Assembly: GCA_964604565.1 (NCBI GenBank)
Contig: CAZRZN010000019.1
Location: 1-33,153, forward strand
Length of the DNA: 33,153 nucleotides
Reading direction: 5' to 3'
Origin: CAZRZN01 sp964604565
GTDB lineage: Bacteria; Pseudomonadota; Alphaproteobacteria; Rhodobacterales; Rhodobacteraceae
In this document: piece by piece, positions 7,116-14,795 of the stretch
How the letters are laid out: each line of letters begins with the position of its first letter
Numbering within the stretch: the stretch's first letter is position 1
Translations under genes and position numbers: made by a program
The notes under the pieces: generated by a model
What the model was told of the DNA's origin: nothing
The model's database searches: none
The model's input: the letters and a program-made list of their open reading frames with translations, nothing else

Positions 7116-9004
7116 GACTTTGGCATCCCTTTTGGCCGCATCAGCCGTTTTTGCGCCGCGATGCGGAACGGAGCGTTGGGTGCACCATATCCCGAATAGC
7201 CGTTCCGGCGTTCGAGGATCTCGAAGAACATCCCGCCGCCGTAGGGCCTCGAATACAACTGAAAGAATTCCCCGTCCGCATCGGCGTCATAGAGGATGTT
7301 GGCAGCTTTCATCCGTGCCAGCAACTCCGGCGCAATATCGAAACGCGCGGCAAGATCGTCATAGTAGTTCGCCGGGATGTGAAGCGCGCCGAACCCCGAT
7401 TTTTCCAGCTGCGCGGCTGTCTGGAAGATGTCGTCGGTTGCCAGCGCGATATGCTGCACCGATGCGCCAAAACTGTCGGCGAGGAAGCCCCCCGCCAGCG
7501 TCCGGTGCGTCTCGGCCCCGTTGAGGGTGATGCGCAGGCTGGCATCGGGTGTCTGCAACGCCTGACTGCGCACCAGCCCGTCCGGGTCGATCACGTCCAC
7601 CATGGGCGCCTTGGCCATGTCCAGCAACGTCGTGTAGAACAATGTCCAGCTCAGCATTTCCTCATAGCTCATGGTCTGGGCAATGTGATCGACGCGCGTC
7701 AACCCTGCATCCGGAACCTCTGCCGCATCGGGCAGTTCGGTAAACTCCACCGACCACACGTCCTCAAGGCCACTGTGCCGGTCGAAGAAATGCAGCACGC
7801 TGCCGCTGAGGCCACGGATCGCCGGTATGTCCAGCTCACCGGGACCGACCGGTTGATGAAAGGGCTGCGTGCCCAGCGCCTTGGCCCGGGCCAGCGTTTC
7901 GGTGGCCGAAGCCACGGAAATTCCCAGATCGCAGACCGTGGTGCCATGCGCCACAAAAGCGGCGTCGGCATGTCCGGTTTCTTCGGAGTTCACGACGATC
8001 CGAATATCGCCCTGCTGCCACAGCACGAGATCCTTGGCGATATGACGTCCTATGCGACGAAACCCCATGGAGGACAGCAAGGATTCCAGCGCGTCACGCT
8101 CCGTCCCGCGGGAGGCGAATTCGATGAATTCGGTGCCGGTCACCGGAACCCGCGCCGGCATGTCCGGCAAATCCACGGCGATGTCCGGTTCCTGCCGGCG
8201 CACGTCGTCCATAAGGCAGGTCAGCGCGCGATAGCCGTCCTGCGCGATCTGGCGCGGCACGGTGCTGCGGAACTGATCGTTGAAGATTTCGAGGCTGATC
8301 GGCCCATCATACCCCGTCGCCGCCACCGCGCGCATGAAGTCCGTCACCGGCAGATCACCCTCGCCGGGCATGTTGCGAAAATGGCGGGACCAATACAGCA
8401 GGTCCATGTCGATGGCGGGCGCATCTGCCAACTGCACGAAAAAGACCTTGTCCCCGGGGATCCGGCGGATCGTGTCGGACGCGATCTTGCGGCTCAGGGA
8501 ATGAAAGCTGTCCAGGCAGAGGCCGATATTAGGGTGGTCGGCGCGGCGCACGATTTCCCACGCGTCGCGGTGGTCGTTCACATGACGGCCCCAGGCCAGT
8601 GCCTCATAGGCAACGCGCAACCCGCGCTTTGCCGCGCGCGCGCCCAGTTCTGCAAAGTCATCGGCCGCACGGTCGATGCCACCCAACGCCTGCGGGTGAA
8701 CGCAGGAACAGACCAAAAGCAGATCTGTGCCCAATTCCTGCATCAGGTCGAACTTGCGCTCTGCGCGGTCGAATGCCTTGGCGCGCATCGGCTCTGGCAG
8801 ACCTTCGAAATCCCGGAATGGCTGGAACAGGTCGATCGACAGGCCCATGTCACGGATCATCGCGCCGACCTCACGCGGGGGACCGTCATGCGCAATGAAA
8901 TCCTGCTCGAAGATCTCGATCCCGTCAAAGCCCGCTTGGGCGATGGCCTGCAACTTTTCCGGCAAATTTCCGGAGATGGATACCGTTGCGATGGATGTCT
9001 TCAT
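7112..9004 (-). CDS. quiC: 3-dehydroshikimate dehydratase, QuiC type with HPPD-like C-terminal domain
   Basis: This 630-residue fusion has an N-terminal AP-endonuclease-2/sugar isomerase TIM barrel (about residues 1-270) and a C-terminal VOC/4-hydroxyphenylpyruvate-dioxygenase-like half (about 290-610). The barrel ends with the metal-binding SLEIFND segment and should dehydrate 3-dehydroshikimate to protocatechuate. The C-terminal half keeps the HPPD-style metal ligands: His in TRVDHIAQ, His in VQHIALATDD and Glu in MFFEILERR. In known QuiC1 proteins this half is not a true HPPD. The ATG has GGAGACGC upstream. It overlaps the dehydrogenase and pcaC by four bases. It links shikimate/quinate uptake to the protocatechuate genes. 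Confidence 0.93.
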   Translation of the reverse strand: MKTSIATVSISGNLPEKLQAIAQAGFDGIEIFEQDFIAHDGPPREVGAMIRDMGLSIDLFQPFRDFEGLPEPMRAKAFDRAERKFDLMQELGTDLLLVCSCVHPQALGGIDRAADDFAELGARAAKRGLRVAYEALAWGRHVNDHRDAWEIVRRADHPNIGLCLDSFHSLSRKIASDTIRRIPGDKVFFVQLADAPAIDMDLLYWSRHFRNMPGEGDLPVTDFMRAVAATGYDGPISLEIFNDQFRSTVPRQIAQDGYRALTCLMDDVRRQEPDIAVDLPDMPARVPVTGTEFIEFASRGTERDALESLLSSMGFRRIGRHIAKDLVLWQQGDIRIVVNSEETGHADAAFVAHGTTVCDLGISVASATETLARAKALGTQPFHQPVGPGELDIPAIRGLSGSVLHFFDRHSGLEDVWSVEFTELPDAAEVPDAGLTRVDHIAQTMSYEEMLSWTLFYTTLLDMAKAPMVDVIDPDGLVRSQALQTPDASLRITLNGAETHRTLAGGFLADSFGASVQHIALATDDIFQTAAQLEKSGFGALHIPANYYDDLAARFDIAPELLARMKAANILYDADADGEFFQLYSRPYGGGMFFEILERRNGYSGYGAPNAPFRIAAQKRLMRPKGMPKS

Positions 9005-9843
9005 GGCGAATGCGTCTCCTGCGCCGGGTCCAGCAACATGGCGCGCAACTTTTGTGTATTCTCGACCCGGTGGCCGGTGAAAATTTCGAAGGCGTGAATG
9101 CCCTGAAAGAAGAACAGCTCGAAACCGGACAAAAAGGCGGCGCCGGCCGTTTCGACCTGCGCGCGGAATTCCGTATCGACCGGCGTGTAGACCGCATCAA
9201 AGGCCCAGCGCAGTCCACGCGGCGCGCCATCGGGCAGCGGGGTCCCGGGATAGCCGGTCATGCCCAGTGGCGTGCAGTTGCACATGCCGTCCATCGTTTC
9301 CGCATCGCCCAGAAATCCGCGCCGCGCCGCGCCCCCCGCCGCGCCCAGTGCCTGCACCAGTGCATCCGCGCGGTCATCAGACGGATCGACGACGACGATC
9401 TCTTGCGCGGCCAGTTCGATCAGTCCGAAAGCAACCGCATTGCCCACGCCCCCGGCACCGATCACCATGACCCGCCCAGGCGGCTCTGCCCCGAAGGTTG
9501 CACGATAGGCGCTGACAAACCCGGACCGGTCGGTGTTGTGTCCGATGGCCACGCCGTTTTCAAAGCGGACCGTGTTCACCGCACCAAGCCGCCGGGTCGC
9601 GGGATCGTCGATCCGCAACAAGGGGACAACCCGCTGCTTGTAGGGCAGAGTGATATTCACACCATGAAACCCGGACAGTCGGTCCTCCTCTAGGATAGCG
9701 TCGAAGGAACGCCCCTCGCGTGCCGGGATCTGAAGGTCATAGCGCACGTCCAGCGACAGCAAGTGCCCGCAATACCGGTGAAGGTCCGGTGCGCGCGACG
9801 CGGCGATATTGTCACCAATGAGACCAAGCCTAATGAGCGTCAT
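9001..9843 (-). CDS. aroE: Shikimate/quinate dehydrogenase, catabolic NAD-type
   Basis: This 280-residue protein is an AroE-fold dehydrogenase. Catalytic Lys69 (GVNITLPYKQ) and Asp105 (GHNTDRSGF) are present, and the Rossmann loop is GAGGVGNA (129-136). After the second strand comes Asp153 (VVVDPSDDR) instead of the NRT motif of NADP-dependent biosynthetic AroE, which points to NAD and a degradative role. The substrate motif, usually SxS, reads SRAP here (Ser16, Ala18), like the SRTP of QsuD-type quinate/shikimate dehydrogenases. It should oxidise shikimate to 3-dehydroshikimate, and perhaps quinate to 3-dehydroquinate. The start is the ATG at 9843, which overlaps the TRAP permease stop; the frame is open far upstream without homology. 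Confidence 0.92.
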   Translation of the reverse strand: MTLIRLGLIGDNIAASRAPDLHRYCGHLLSLDVRYDLQIPAREGRSFDAILEEDRLSGFHGVNITLPYKQRVVPLLRIDDPATRRLGAVNTVRFENGVAIGHNTDRSGFVSAYRATFGAEPPGRVMVIGAGGVGNAVAFGLIELAAQEIVVVDPSDDRADALVQALGAAGGAARRGFLGDAETMDGMCNCTPLGMTGYPGTPLPDGAPRGLRWAFDAVYTPVDTEFRAQVETAGAAFLSGFELFFFQGIHAFEIFTGHRVENTQKLRAMLLDPAQETHSP

Positions 9844-11135
9844 CCGCCATACCCCAGCAATCTTGGAAGAAAGAGCACGATGTCCGGCACGAGGATCAGC
9901 AACAACAGCGCGCCCATCAGGACCGCCAGAAAGGTCCAGATCTCTCCGATGATTTCGCGCAGCGGGATGCCGGTGACACCATTTATCACGAACAACAGGA
10001 TCCCGTAGGGCGGCGTGATCAACCCGATCATGCAATTGACCACCGCGACAACGCCGAAATGCACAAGGTCTATGCCAAGTTCGCGGCAGGTCGGGATGAA
10101 CAATGGCAGGATCACAAGGATGATCGTCGTGGCATCCAGCACGCAACCCAGAAGCAGGATGAGCAGGTTCACGCAAAGCAGGAACACCAGCGGATGCACG
10201 TCAAGGCCCACAAGGCTTTGCGCGACCATGCCGGGAATATTCTCATTCGCCACGATATAGTTGAGGATCAGCGCCCCGCCGATCACCAGCCCGACAGCGG
10301 CGGAGGACCGCGCGCTTTCAACAAGGATGTCATAGAGGCCGCGCAGCGACAGCGCCCGGTAGAACACGGCCGCCAGCAGCAGGGCGTAGGCAGCGGCGAC
10401 GGCGGCGGCCTCTGTCGGCGTCGTGACGCCGCCATAGATCCCGTAAAGCAGGATCGCCGGCATCAGCAGCGCCGGGAAGGCATTTCCGAACTGGCGCGGC
10501 AGATCGCGCAGCGGCACCGGCTCTTCCAGTGCGATGTTCCGCTTGGCCGAAAGATAGCTGTTCAGCGCCATCAGCACACCGCCCAGAACCAGACCGGGCA
10601 GGATACCCCCAAGAAACAGATACCCGATGGACGCGTTGGAAATCAGCGCGTAAAGCACCATCGGTATGGAGGGGGGAATGATCGGTCCGATGGTCGCCGA
10701 GGCGGCCGTGATCGCCGCAGCATAGCCGCGCGGATACCGCCCCCCTTTGGTCATCATGTCGATGATGATCTTTCCGATGCCCGCGGCATCGGCGACCGCC
10801 GATCCGGACATGCCCGAAAAGATCAGCGACGCCACCACGTTGACATGCCCCAATCCACCCCGCAGACGGCCCACGACCGCCACGCAGAATTGCAGCAGAC
10901 GCTCCGAGATGGTGCCGGCGTTCATGATATTCGCCGCGACGATGAACAGCGGCACCGCCAGCAGCACGAAACTGTTGAACAACCCCTGAAGGATCTGTTC
11001 ACCCGCCAGCGCCAGATCCTGCCCCCCCGTCCCGAGATAGACGAGCGATGCGACAAGAATGGCGTAACCGATGGGCATCCCGATTCCGGCCAGCAGAAAG
11101 AGGCTGACAAGACACATCGCAAGTTCGATGCTCAT
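9840..11135 (-). CDS. TRAP transporter large permease (DctM family)
   Basis: This 431-residue protein is the 12-helix or so membrane translocator of a TRAP importer, driven by sodium or proton gradients. The family hallmarks include PIGYAILVASLVYL near the N-terminus, FSGMSGSAVADAAGIGKI, the PIIPPSIPMVLYA loop and LGCVLDATTIILVILPLF. It overlaps the small permease and the dehydrogenase by four bases each, so transport and oxidation genes share a transcript. The cargo is inferred to be shikimate, quinate or 3-dehydroshikimate because the next two genes handle them. Confidence 0.94.
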   Translation of the reverse strand: MSIELAMCLVSLFLLAGIGMPIGYAILVASLVYLGTGGQDLALAGEQILQGLFNSFVLLAVPLFIVAANIMNAGTISERLLQFCVAVVGRLRGGLGHVNVVASLIFSGMSGSAVADAAGIGKIIIDMMTKGGRYPRGYAAAITAASATIGPIIPPSIPMVLYALISNASIGYLFLGGILPGLVLGGVLMALNSYLSAKRNIALEEPVPLRDLPRQFGNAFPALLMPAILLYGIYGGVTTPTEAAAVAAAYALLLAAVFYRALSLRGLYDILVESARSSAAVGLVIGGALILNYIVANENIPGMVAQSLVGLDVHPLVFLLCVNLLILLLGCVLDATTIILVILPLFIPTCRELGIDLVHFGVVAVVNCMIGLITPPYGILLFVINGVTGIPLREIIGEIWTFLAVLMGALLLLILVPDIVLFLPRLLGYGG

Positions 11136-11638
11136 CCCTCTTCTCCCGTATGGACGACATGCGCCCTGTCAGGCGGGCCGTTTCGCAAAACGGACACGAA
11201 ATGAAAGAGATAGCGCAGCCCGACAACGATCATGAAGAGTGCGTAGATCGAAAAGATCGTGCGCAGCGGAACCTTCAGCGTGGCGCTCTTCTTGATTTTC
11301 AGGAAATCGATGTAATCCCATGTCGGGAGGAAAGAGATCGCCATCGCGGCAACGATCGACGCCGCGGCCACAAGGGACAATATTTGTCGAGGTCGACGAG
11401 GGAGCGACGTATAGACCAGATCGAATGTGATGTGATCGCGATCACGCACGAGAAATGCGTTGCCCCAGAAGACGATCCAAATCCACAGCGCAAGGCAAAG
11501 TTCCAGCGTCCAGCCGAATGGCGCTTGCAGCACGTAGCGTGAAAAGATCTGCAAGACGAAGGTCAGGAACATCGCCGCCAGCATGGCGGCGGCGATGAAT
11601 TCCGTCCCGCGGGAAAACCACTTTTGCAGTGCTTCCAT
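11132..11638 (-). CDS. TRAP transporter small permease (DctQ family)
   Basis: This 168-residue protein has about four membrane helices and the DctQ features LELCLALWIWIVFWGNAFLV and RDRDHITFDL. It pairs with the large permease. The start is set at the ATG at 11638 (MEALQKW); the frame continues upstream through the intergenic stretch without sense. The reverse-strand leader reads CCGGAGACCGACG, giving GGAG about eight bases before the ATG. It follows the binding-protein gene after 37 bases and overlaps the large permease by four. Confidence 0.92.
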   Translation of the reverse strand: MEALQKWFSRGTEFIAAAMLAAMFLTFVLQIFSRYVLQAPFGWTLELCLALWIWIVFWGNAFLVRDRDHITFDLVYTSLPRRPRQILSLVAAASIVAAMAISFLPTWDYIDFLKIKKSATLKVPLRTIFSIYALFMIVVGLRYLFHFVSVLRNGPPDRAHVVHTGEEG

Positions 11639-11675
11639 CGTCGGTCTCCGGCGTTGACGGTTCAGGTCCGGACGG

Positions 11676-12686
11676 TCATTCGCCCAGCGCGTTGATCCGG
11701 TCCAGCACACCTTCGGGCCAGCTGTCGGCGTAGCTGCTTTCCAGATACATGCCCTGAACGCGCTCGCGGAACGCGGCAACATCCGGTTCATAAACCTCCA
11801 GCCCTTCCGCGCGCAGGAAAGAGACCAGTTCGTCCTCTTTCATGAGCTGGTTCTGGCGACCGTATTCCGCGGCTTCGTCTGCCGCGCTCTGCACGATCTC
11901 CTGCTGTTCGGGGGTCAAGCCGTCGAACAACTCCTTCGAGATCGCAAGGTAGTTGAGGTCGACCAGATGCGAGGTCAGCGCGATCTGGTTTGTCACTTCG
12001 TAGAACTTCGCGTCCACGACCGTTGGCAAGGGGTTGTCCTGACCGTCGATGGCGCCGGATTGCAGGGCCGTATAGACCTCTGTAAAGGCCATCGGCGTCG
12101 GGTTTGCGCCCAGCGCGCGCCCAAGGAATTGCCAGGAGTCCGTGCCCGGCATCCGCAGGTTCACCCCGTCAAGATCCTCTGGCGTCGTTACCGTCAACTC
12201 GTCCTTGGTCTGGCGCAGGTTCACCTGCCGCTTGCCCAGATACATGACCGTCAACAGCTTGACCCCAAGCTCGTCCTCGACCTTCTGCTTGAAGGGGTCC
12301 ATGAGGGGATCGTTGAACACGGCGACCTGATGCGCGGCATCCTGATGGACGTAACCGGCCGTAAAGATCGAGAACTCCGGGAAAAAGACCGCAAGCTCCT
12401 GCGCCGATGTGATCGACATCTCCAGATTGCCGCGCGCAATTGCCTCCAGCTCGGTGCCCTGCGCGAACAGCGTCGCATTCCAGCTTGGTTCGAAACTCGC
12501 AAAGTCGGAAACGGCAGGTCCGAACTTCTCCAGCAATGCGACGGCGCGCTGATCGGTTTCGGAACTTGGCGCCGAAAGGCGCAATTGGACCTTGTCCTGC
12601 GCCAGACCGGCGGTGCCCGACGCACCAAGCATCAATGCCGCACCGACGGCGGCCATTACGGAGCGGCGTCCTATCGTGAAAGTCAT
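11676..12686 (-). CDS. TRAP transporter substrate-binding protein (DctP family)
   Basis: This 336-residue periplasmic protein captures the substrate of the TRAP importer. A signal peptide with twin arginines at residues 7-8 (GRRSVM) and a hydrophobic core ends near GLAQD, so Sec or Tat export are both possible. The conserved carboxylate-binding Arg is at 178 (NLRMPG), followed by the DctP block FTEVYTALQSGAIDGQDNPL. A carboxylate ligand such as shikimate or quinate fits both the Arg and the neighbours. The ATG at 12686 has GAGGGAGGA seven bases upstream, the strongest ribosome site in the operon, as expected for the most abundant component. It is the first gene of the nine-gene operon. Confidence 0.93.
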   Translation of the reverse strand: MTFTIGRRSVMAAVGAALMLGASGTAGLAQDKVQLRLSAPSSETDQRAVALLEKFGPAVSDFASFEPSWNATLFAQGTELEAIARGNLEMSITSAQELAVFFPEFSIFTAGYVHQDAAHQVAVFNDPLMDPFKQKVEDELGVKLLTVMYLGKRQVNLRQTKDELTVTTPEDLDGVNLRMPGTDSWQFLGRALGANPTPMAFTEVYTALQSGAIDGQDNPLPTVVDAKFYEVTNQIALTSHLVDLNYLAISKELFDGLTPEQQEIVQSAADEAAEYGRQNQLMKEDELVSFLRAEGLEVYEPDVAAFRERVQGMYLESSYADSWPEGVLDRINALGE

Positions 12687-12768
12687 TTTGTCATCCTCCC
12701 TCTTCATACCCGGCCCTGACTCCGGTTGCGATCGCAGCCTACAGATTCATTTCGCATTTTCAACTGAA

Positions 12769-12797
12769 ATTTTCATTTTTTATTATTGATACGTCAA
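12769..12797 (-). promoter_or_regulatory. Possible promoter of the TRAP-quiC-pca operon
   Basis: On the minus strand TTGACG (12797-12792) is followed after 17 bases by GAAAAT (12774-12769). The -35 is good and the -10 is weak, as for a regulated promoter. The stretch is clearly AT-rich compared with its surroundings. The palindrome at 12816-12827 lies 18 bases upstream of the -35. Confidence 0.35.
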
Positions 12798-12815
12798 CCC
12801 TCTGCTGTTTTCCAT

Positions 12816-12827
12816 ATAATCGATTAT
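12816..12827. promoter_or_regulatory. Candidate GntR operator, perfect palindrome ATAATCGATTAT
   Basis: This is a perfect 12-bp palindrome in the 142-base gap between the regulator stop and the TRAP operon start. Eleven of its twelve bases recur at 13595-13606 between the two divergent regulators. Shared position at two promoters of one pathway makes it a probable site for one of the adjacent FCD-type GntR proteins. Binding itself is inference. Confidence 0.6.
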
Positions 12828-12828
12828 T

Positions 12829-13509
12829 TTAGATATCCCCGAGCGGCTCAGAGGGATGCGCAAGACAATGCTCGACACCGCCCTCGATGTGGGCCTGCAA
12901 TATCGCTTGGCCCTTGGCGGAATCCCGGGCCAGCGCCGCATCCAGAAGATCGCGGTGTTCCCGTGCGGCCGGCGATCCGCGAAAGGTCAGGGCGCGCATC
13001 TGATATCGCAGATACTTGTCGAAGATGATGCCATGAACCGTCAGCAGCTCACGCGATCCGCAGCCGAGAATGAGGGCTTGATGGAATTCCCAGTCAAATT
13101 GCTTCCAACGTTCCTTGACGGTTTCGTCACCCTCCTGCATGCGGCTTTCCATGCGGGACAGCTTGTAATGCGCAGCGACGATCCCGGCCTCCCAATCCAT
13201 GTCGCCCGCCTCGAATGATAATTGTAGCGCATGACATTCCAGCAGGATCCGCAGGTCAGCGATCTCGCGCAGGCCGTCACGCGACATGTCCGCCACAAAG
13301 AAACCACGCTGCCCTTCGGTCTGGACAAACCCCTCCGACGCGAGGCGGTTCAGGGCCTCGCGCAGGGTTGCGATGCTGGCGCCGTAATCCCGCCGCAAGG
13401 TATCCAGTTTCAGTTTCTGAGAGGATCTGAGACGACCAAAGACGATATCGCGTCGCAGCGCCTCGTAGACACCCACACCAACGGGTAGGTCGGCCTCAAA
13501 CTCGCGCAT
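12829..13509 (-). CDS. GntR-family regulator, FCD subfamily (TRAP-operon side)
   Basis: This 226-residue DNA-binding protein has an N-terminal winged helix (YEALRRDIVFGRL to NRLASEGFVQTEGQRGFFV) and an all-helical FCD ligand domain. The latter shows the metal/carboxylate-binding pattern DWEFHQALILGCGS and a later VHGIIF. FCD regulators usually sense organic acids. The start is the ATG at 13509, with AAGGGGA eight bases upstream; an earlier in-frame start at 13575 would overlap the promoter region. It lies on the same strand as, and just upstream of, the TRAP-quiC-pca operon, so control of that operon is the simplest reading. Confidence 0.88.
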   Translation of the reverse strand: MREFEADLPVGVGVYEALRRDIVFGRLRSSQKLKLDTLRRDYGASIATLREALNRLASEGFVQTEGQRGFFVADMSRDGLREIADLRILLECHALQLSFEAGDMDWEAGIVAAHYKLSRMESRMQEGDETVKERWKQFDWEFHQALILGCGSRELLTVHGIIFDKYLRYQMRALTFRGSPAAREHRDLLDAALARDSAKGQAILQAHIEGGVEHCLAHPSEPLGDI

Positions 13510-13564
13510 CCTCTCATTCCCCTTCCCATGCAGCCCTTCACCAGATGACAACGCGATAAGGGCC

Positions 13565-13592
13565 TTGCAAAGCAATGATCATACGATATACA
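13565..13592 (+). promoter_or_regulatory. Possible promoter of the plus-strand GntR-aroQ arm
   Basis: TTGCAA (13565-13570), a 16-base spacer and TATACA (13587-13592) resemble a sigma-70 promoter. The predicted start point falls inside the palindrome at 13595-13606, so a bound regulator would block it. Confidence 0.45.
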
Positions 13593-13611
13593 CAATAATC
13601 GATTTTATCAA
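13583..13611 (-). promoter_or_regulatory. Possible promoter of the minus-strand GntR gene
   Basis: On the minus strand TTGATA (13611-13606), 17 bases, then TATCGT (13588-13583). The palindrome at 13595-13606 lies between the two boxes. It overlaps the opposing promoter almost fully, so both could be controlled by one site. Confidence 0.4.
13595..13606. promoter_or_regulatory. Second copy of the candidate GntR operator
   Basis: ATAATCGATTTT matches the perfect palindrome at 12816-12827 at 11 of 12 bases. It sits in the 119-base divergent gap and overlaps both predicted promoters. This placement suggests autorepression of the two regulator genes. Confidence 0.6.
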
Positions 13612-13628
13612 CACCATCCCGTGAGCGT

Positions 13629-14327
13629 ATGATCGTGAACCCGACGCAGCGCAAACCATCGAACGGCGGCTCGCCGGGGGGCGCGACACGTGCCAGCAAG
13701 CTGGCAGAGACCCTGCGCGAGGCCATCCTGCGCGGCGAGCTGGCGCCGGGGACGCGGCTGAGCCTCGATGCCCTGCGAAAGCGGTATCAAGTGTCGCTTT
13801 CGCCGCTGCGCGAAGCGATATCTCGCCTTGCCTCCACCGGTCTTGTGGTGACGCAGGACCAGCGCGGCCATCGGGTGGCGCCCGTGTCTTTGCCCGCCCT
13901 GCTCGAGATCTGCGCCCTGCGCGACTGCCTCGAACCCCGCGGGTTGCGTGAAAGCATGCGGCACGCCGATCTTGACTGGCAAAGCGAGGTGCGGGCCGCG
14001 CGGCATCGCGTGCAGCGGGCCTTTCCGGGCGATCAGCCGGGGCTGTCGGACACTCAGGCAGCGGCGCTGGACAGCTTTCACGTGACGCTGATCGCCAACG
14101 CGCAGATGCCAATTCTCAAGGCACTGTCACGCAACATGCATGACCACTGGCTGCGCTATCTGCATCTTTTCGGCGGTGCAATGACGCAAGACATGTCGAT
14201 CCCCGACGCGCTTTCCAGCATCGCCGACGAGGCGATATCGGGCGATGCGGATACCGCCTGCGCGCGCCTCAGCGCCGAAATCGCCCGGACCGGAACCCGG
14301 CTAAAAGCGCAACTGCCCGTTGAATGA
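13629..14327 (+). CDS. GntR-family regulator, FCD subfamily (aroQ side)
   Basis: This 232-residue regulator has a winged-helix domain (KLAETLREAILRGELAPG through SRLASTGLVVTQDQRGHRV, about residues 22-90) and a helical FCD-type domain with DSFHVTLIANAQ. It is a second, clearly different GntR protein, divergent from the one at 12829-13509. It lies 27 bases ahead of the dehydroquinase gene and probably shares its transcript. The two regulators may answer different intermediates or act on different arms. The ATG at 13629 has a weak ribosome site (CCGTGAGCGT), so the start is less certain than the family. Confidence 0.86.
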   Translation: MIVNPTQRKPSNGGSPGGATRASKLAETLREAILRGELAPGTRLSLDALRKRYQVSLSPLREAISRLASTGLVVTQDQRGHRVAPVSLPALLEICALRDCLEPRGLRESMRHADLDWQSEVRAARHRVQRAFPGDQPGLSDTQAAALDSFHVTLIANAQMPILKALSRNMHDHWLRYLHLFGGAMTQDMSIPDALSSIADEAISGDADTACARLSAEIARTGTRLKAQLPVE

Positions 14328-14354
14328 CGGCCAAGCCATCAGAAAGGACCTCGA

Positions 14355-14795
14355 ATGTCGAACCGGATCACTGTCCTCAACGGACCGAACCTGAACCTTC
14401 TTGGGCAACGCCAGCCCGAGATATACGGCCATGAAACGCTGGCGGACGTGAAGGAAAAATGCCGACAGGTGGCGGCCGATCTTGGGCTGGACCTGCGGTT
14501 CGAACAGTCGAACCACGAAGGACAGATCGTGGACTGGATCCACGAGGCCCGCGCCGAAGCCGCGGGGATCATCATAAACGCCGGAGCATACACGCATACG
14601 TCTGTCGCGATCCTCGACGCGCTCAAGGCGTTCGACGGTCCGGTGATCGAACTGCATATCTCCAATGTCCACGCGCGGGAATCCTTTCGCCACCACTCCT
14701 TCATTTCCGCCCGCGCGGATGGGGTGATCGCCGGTTTCGGCACCGAGGGCTACGCCCTGAGCCTGCAACGCATGGCAAGCCTGGTGCTGTCTTGA
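14355..14795 (+). CDS. aroQ: Type II 3-dehydroquinate dehydratase
   Basis: This 146-residue enzyme removes water from 3-dehydroquinate to give 3-dehydroshikimate, the QuiC substrate. Type II motifs are all present: LNGPNLNLLGQRQPEIYG with the catalytic Tyr, FEQSNHEGQIVDWIHEA, NAGAYTHTSVAILDAL, and ELHISNVHARESFRHHSFIS with the active-site His and Arg. Type II enzymes serve both biosynthesis and quinate breakdown. The setting here favours breakdown. The start is ATG 14355 with AAAGGA upstream. The stop overlaps the TTG start of the next gene. Confidence 0.94.
   Translation: MSNRITVLNGPNLNLLGQRQPEIYGHETLADVKEKCRQVAADLGLDLRFEQSNHEGQIVDWIHEARAEAAGIIINAGAYTHTSVAILDALKAFDGPVIELHISNVHARESFRHHSFISARADGVIAGFGTEGYALSLQRMASLVLS

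Noticed and set aside
7151..9097. 648-codon plus-strand frame opposite quiC
   Set aside because: Long antisense frames arise from GC-rich third positions; the sense strand has two clear domains with catalytic residues.
10059..11204. 381-codon plus-strand frame opposite the TRAP large permease
   Set aside because: The translation is rich in His, Gln, Arg and Asp, the usual mirror of a membrane protein gene.
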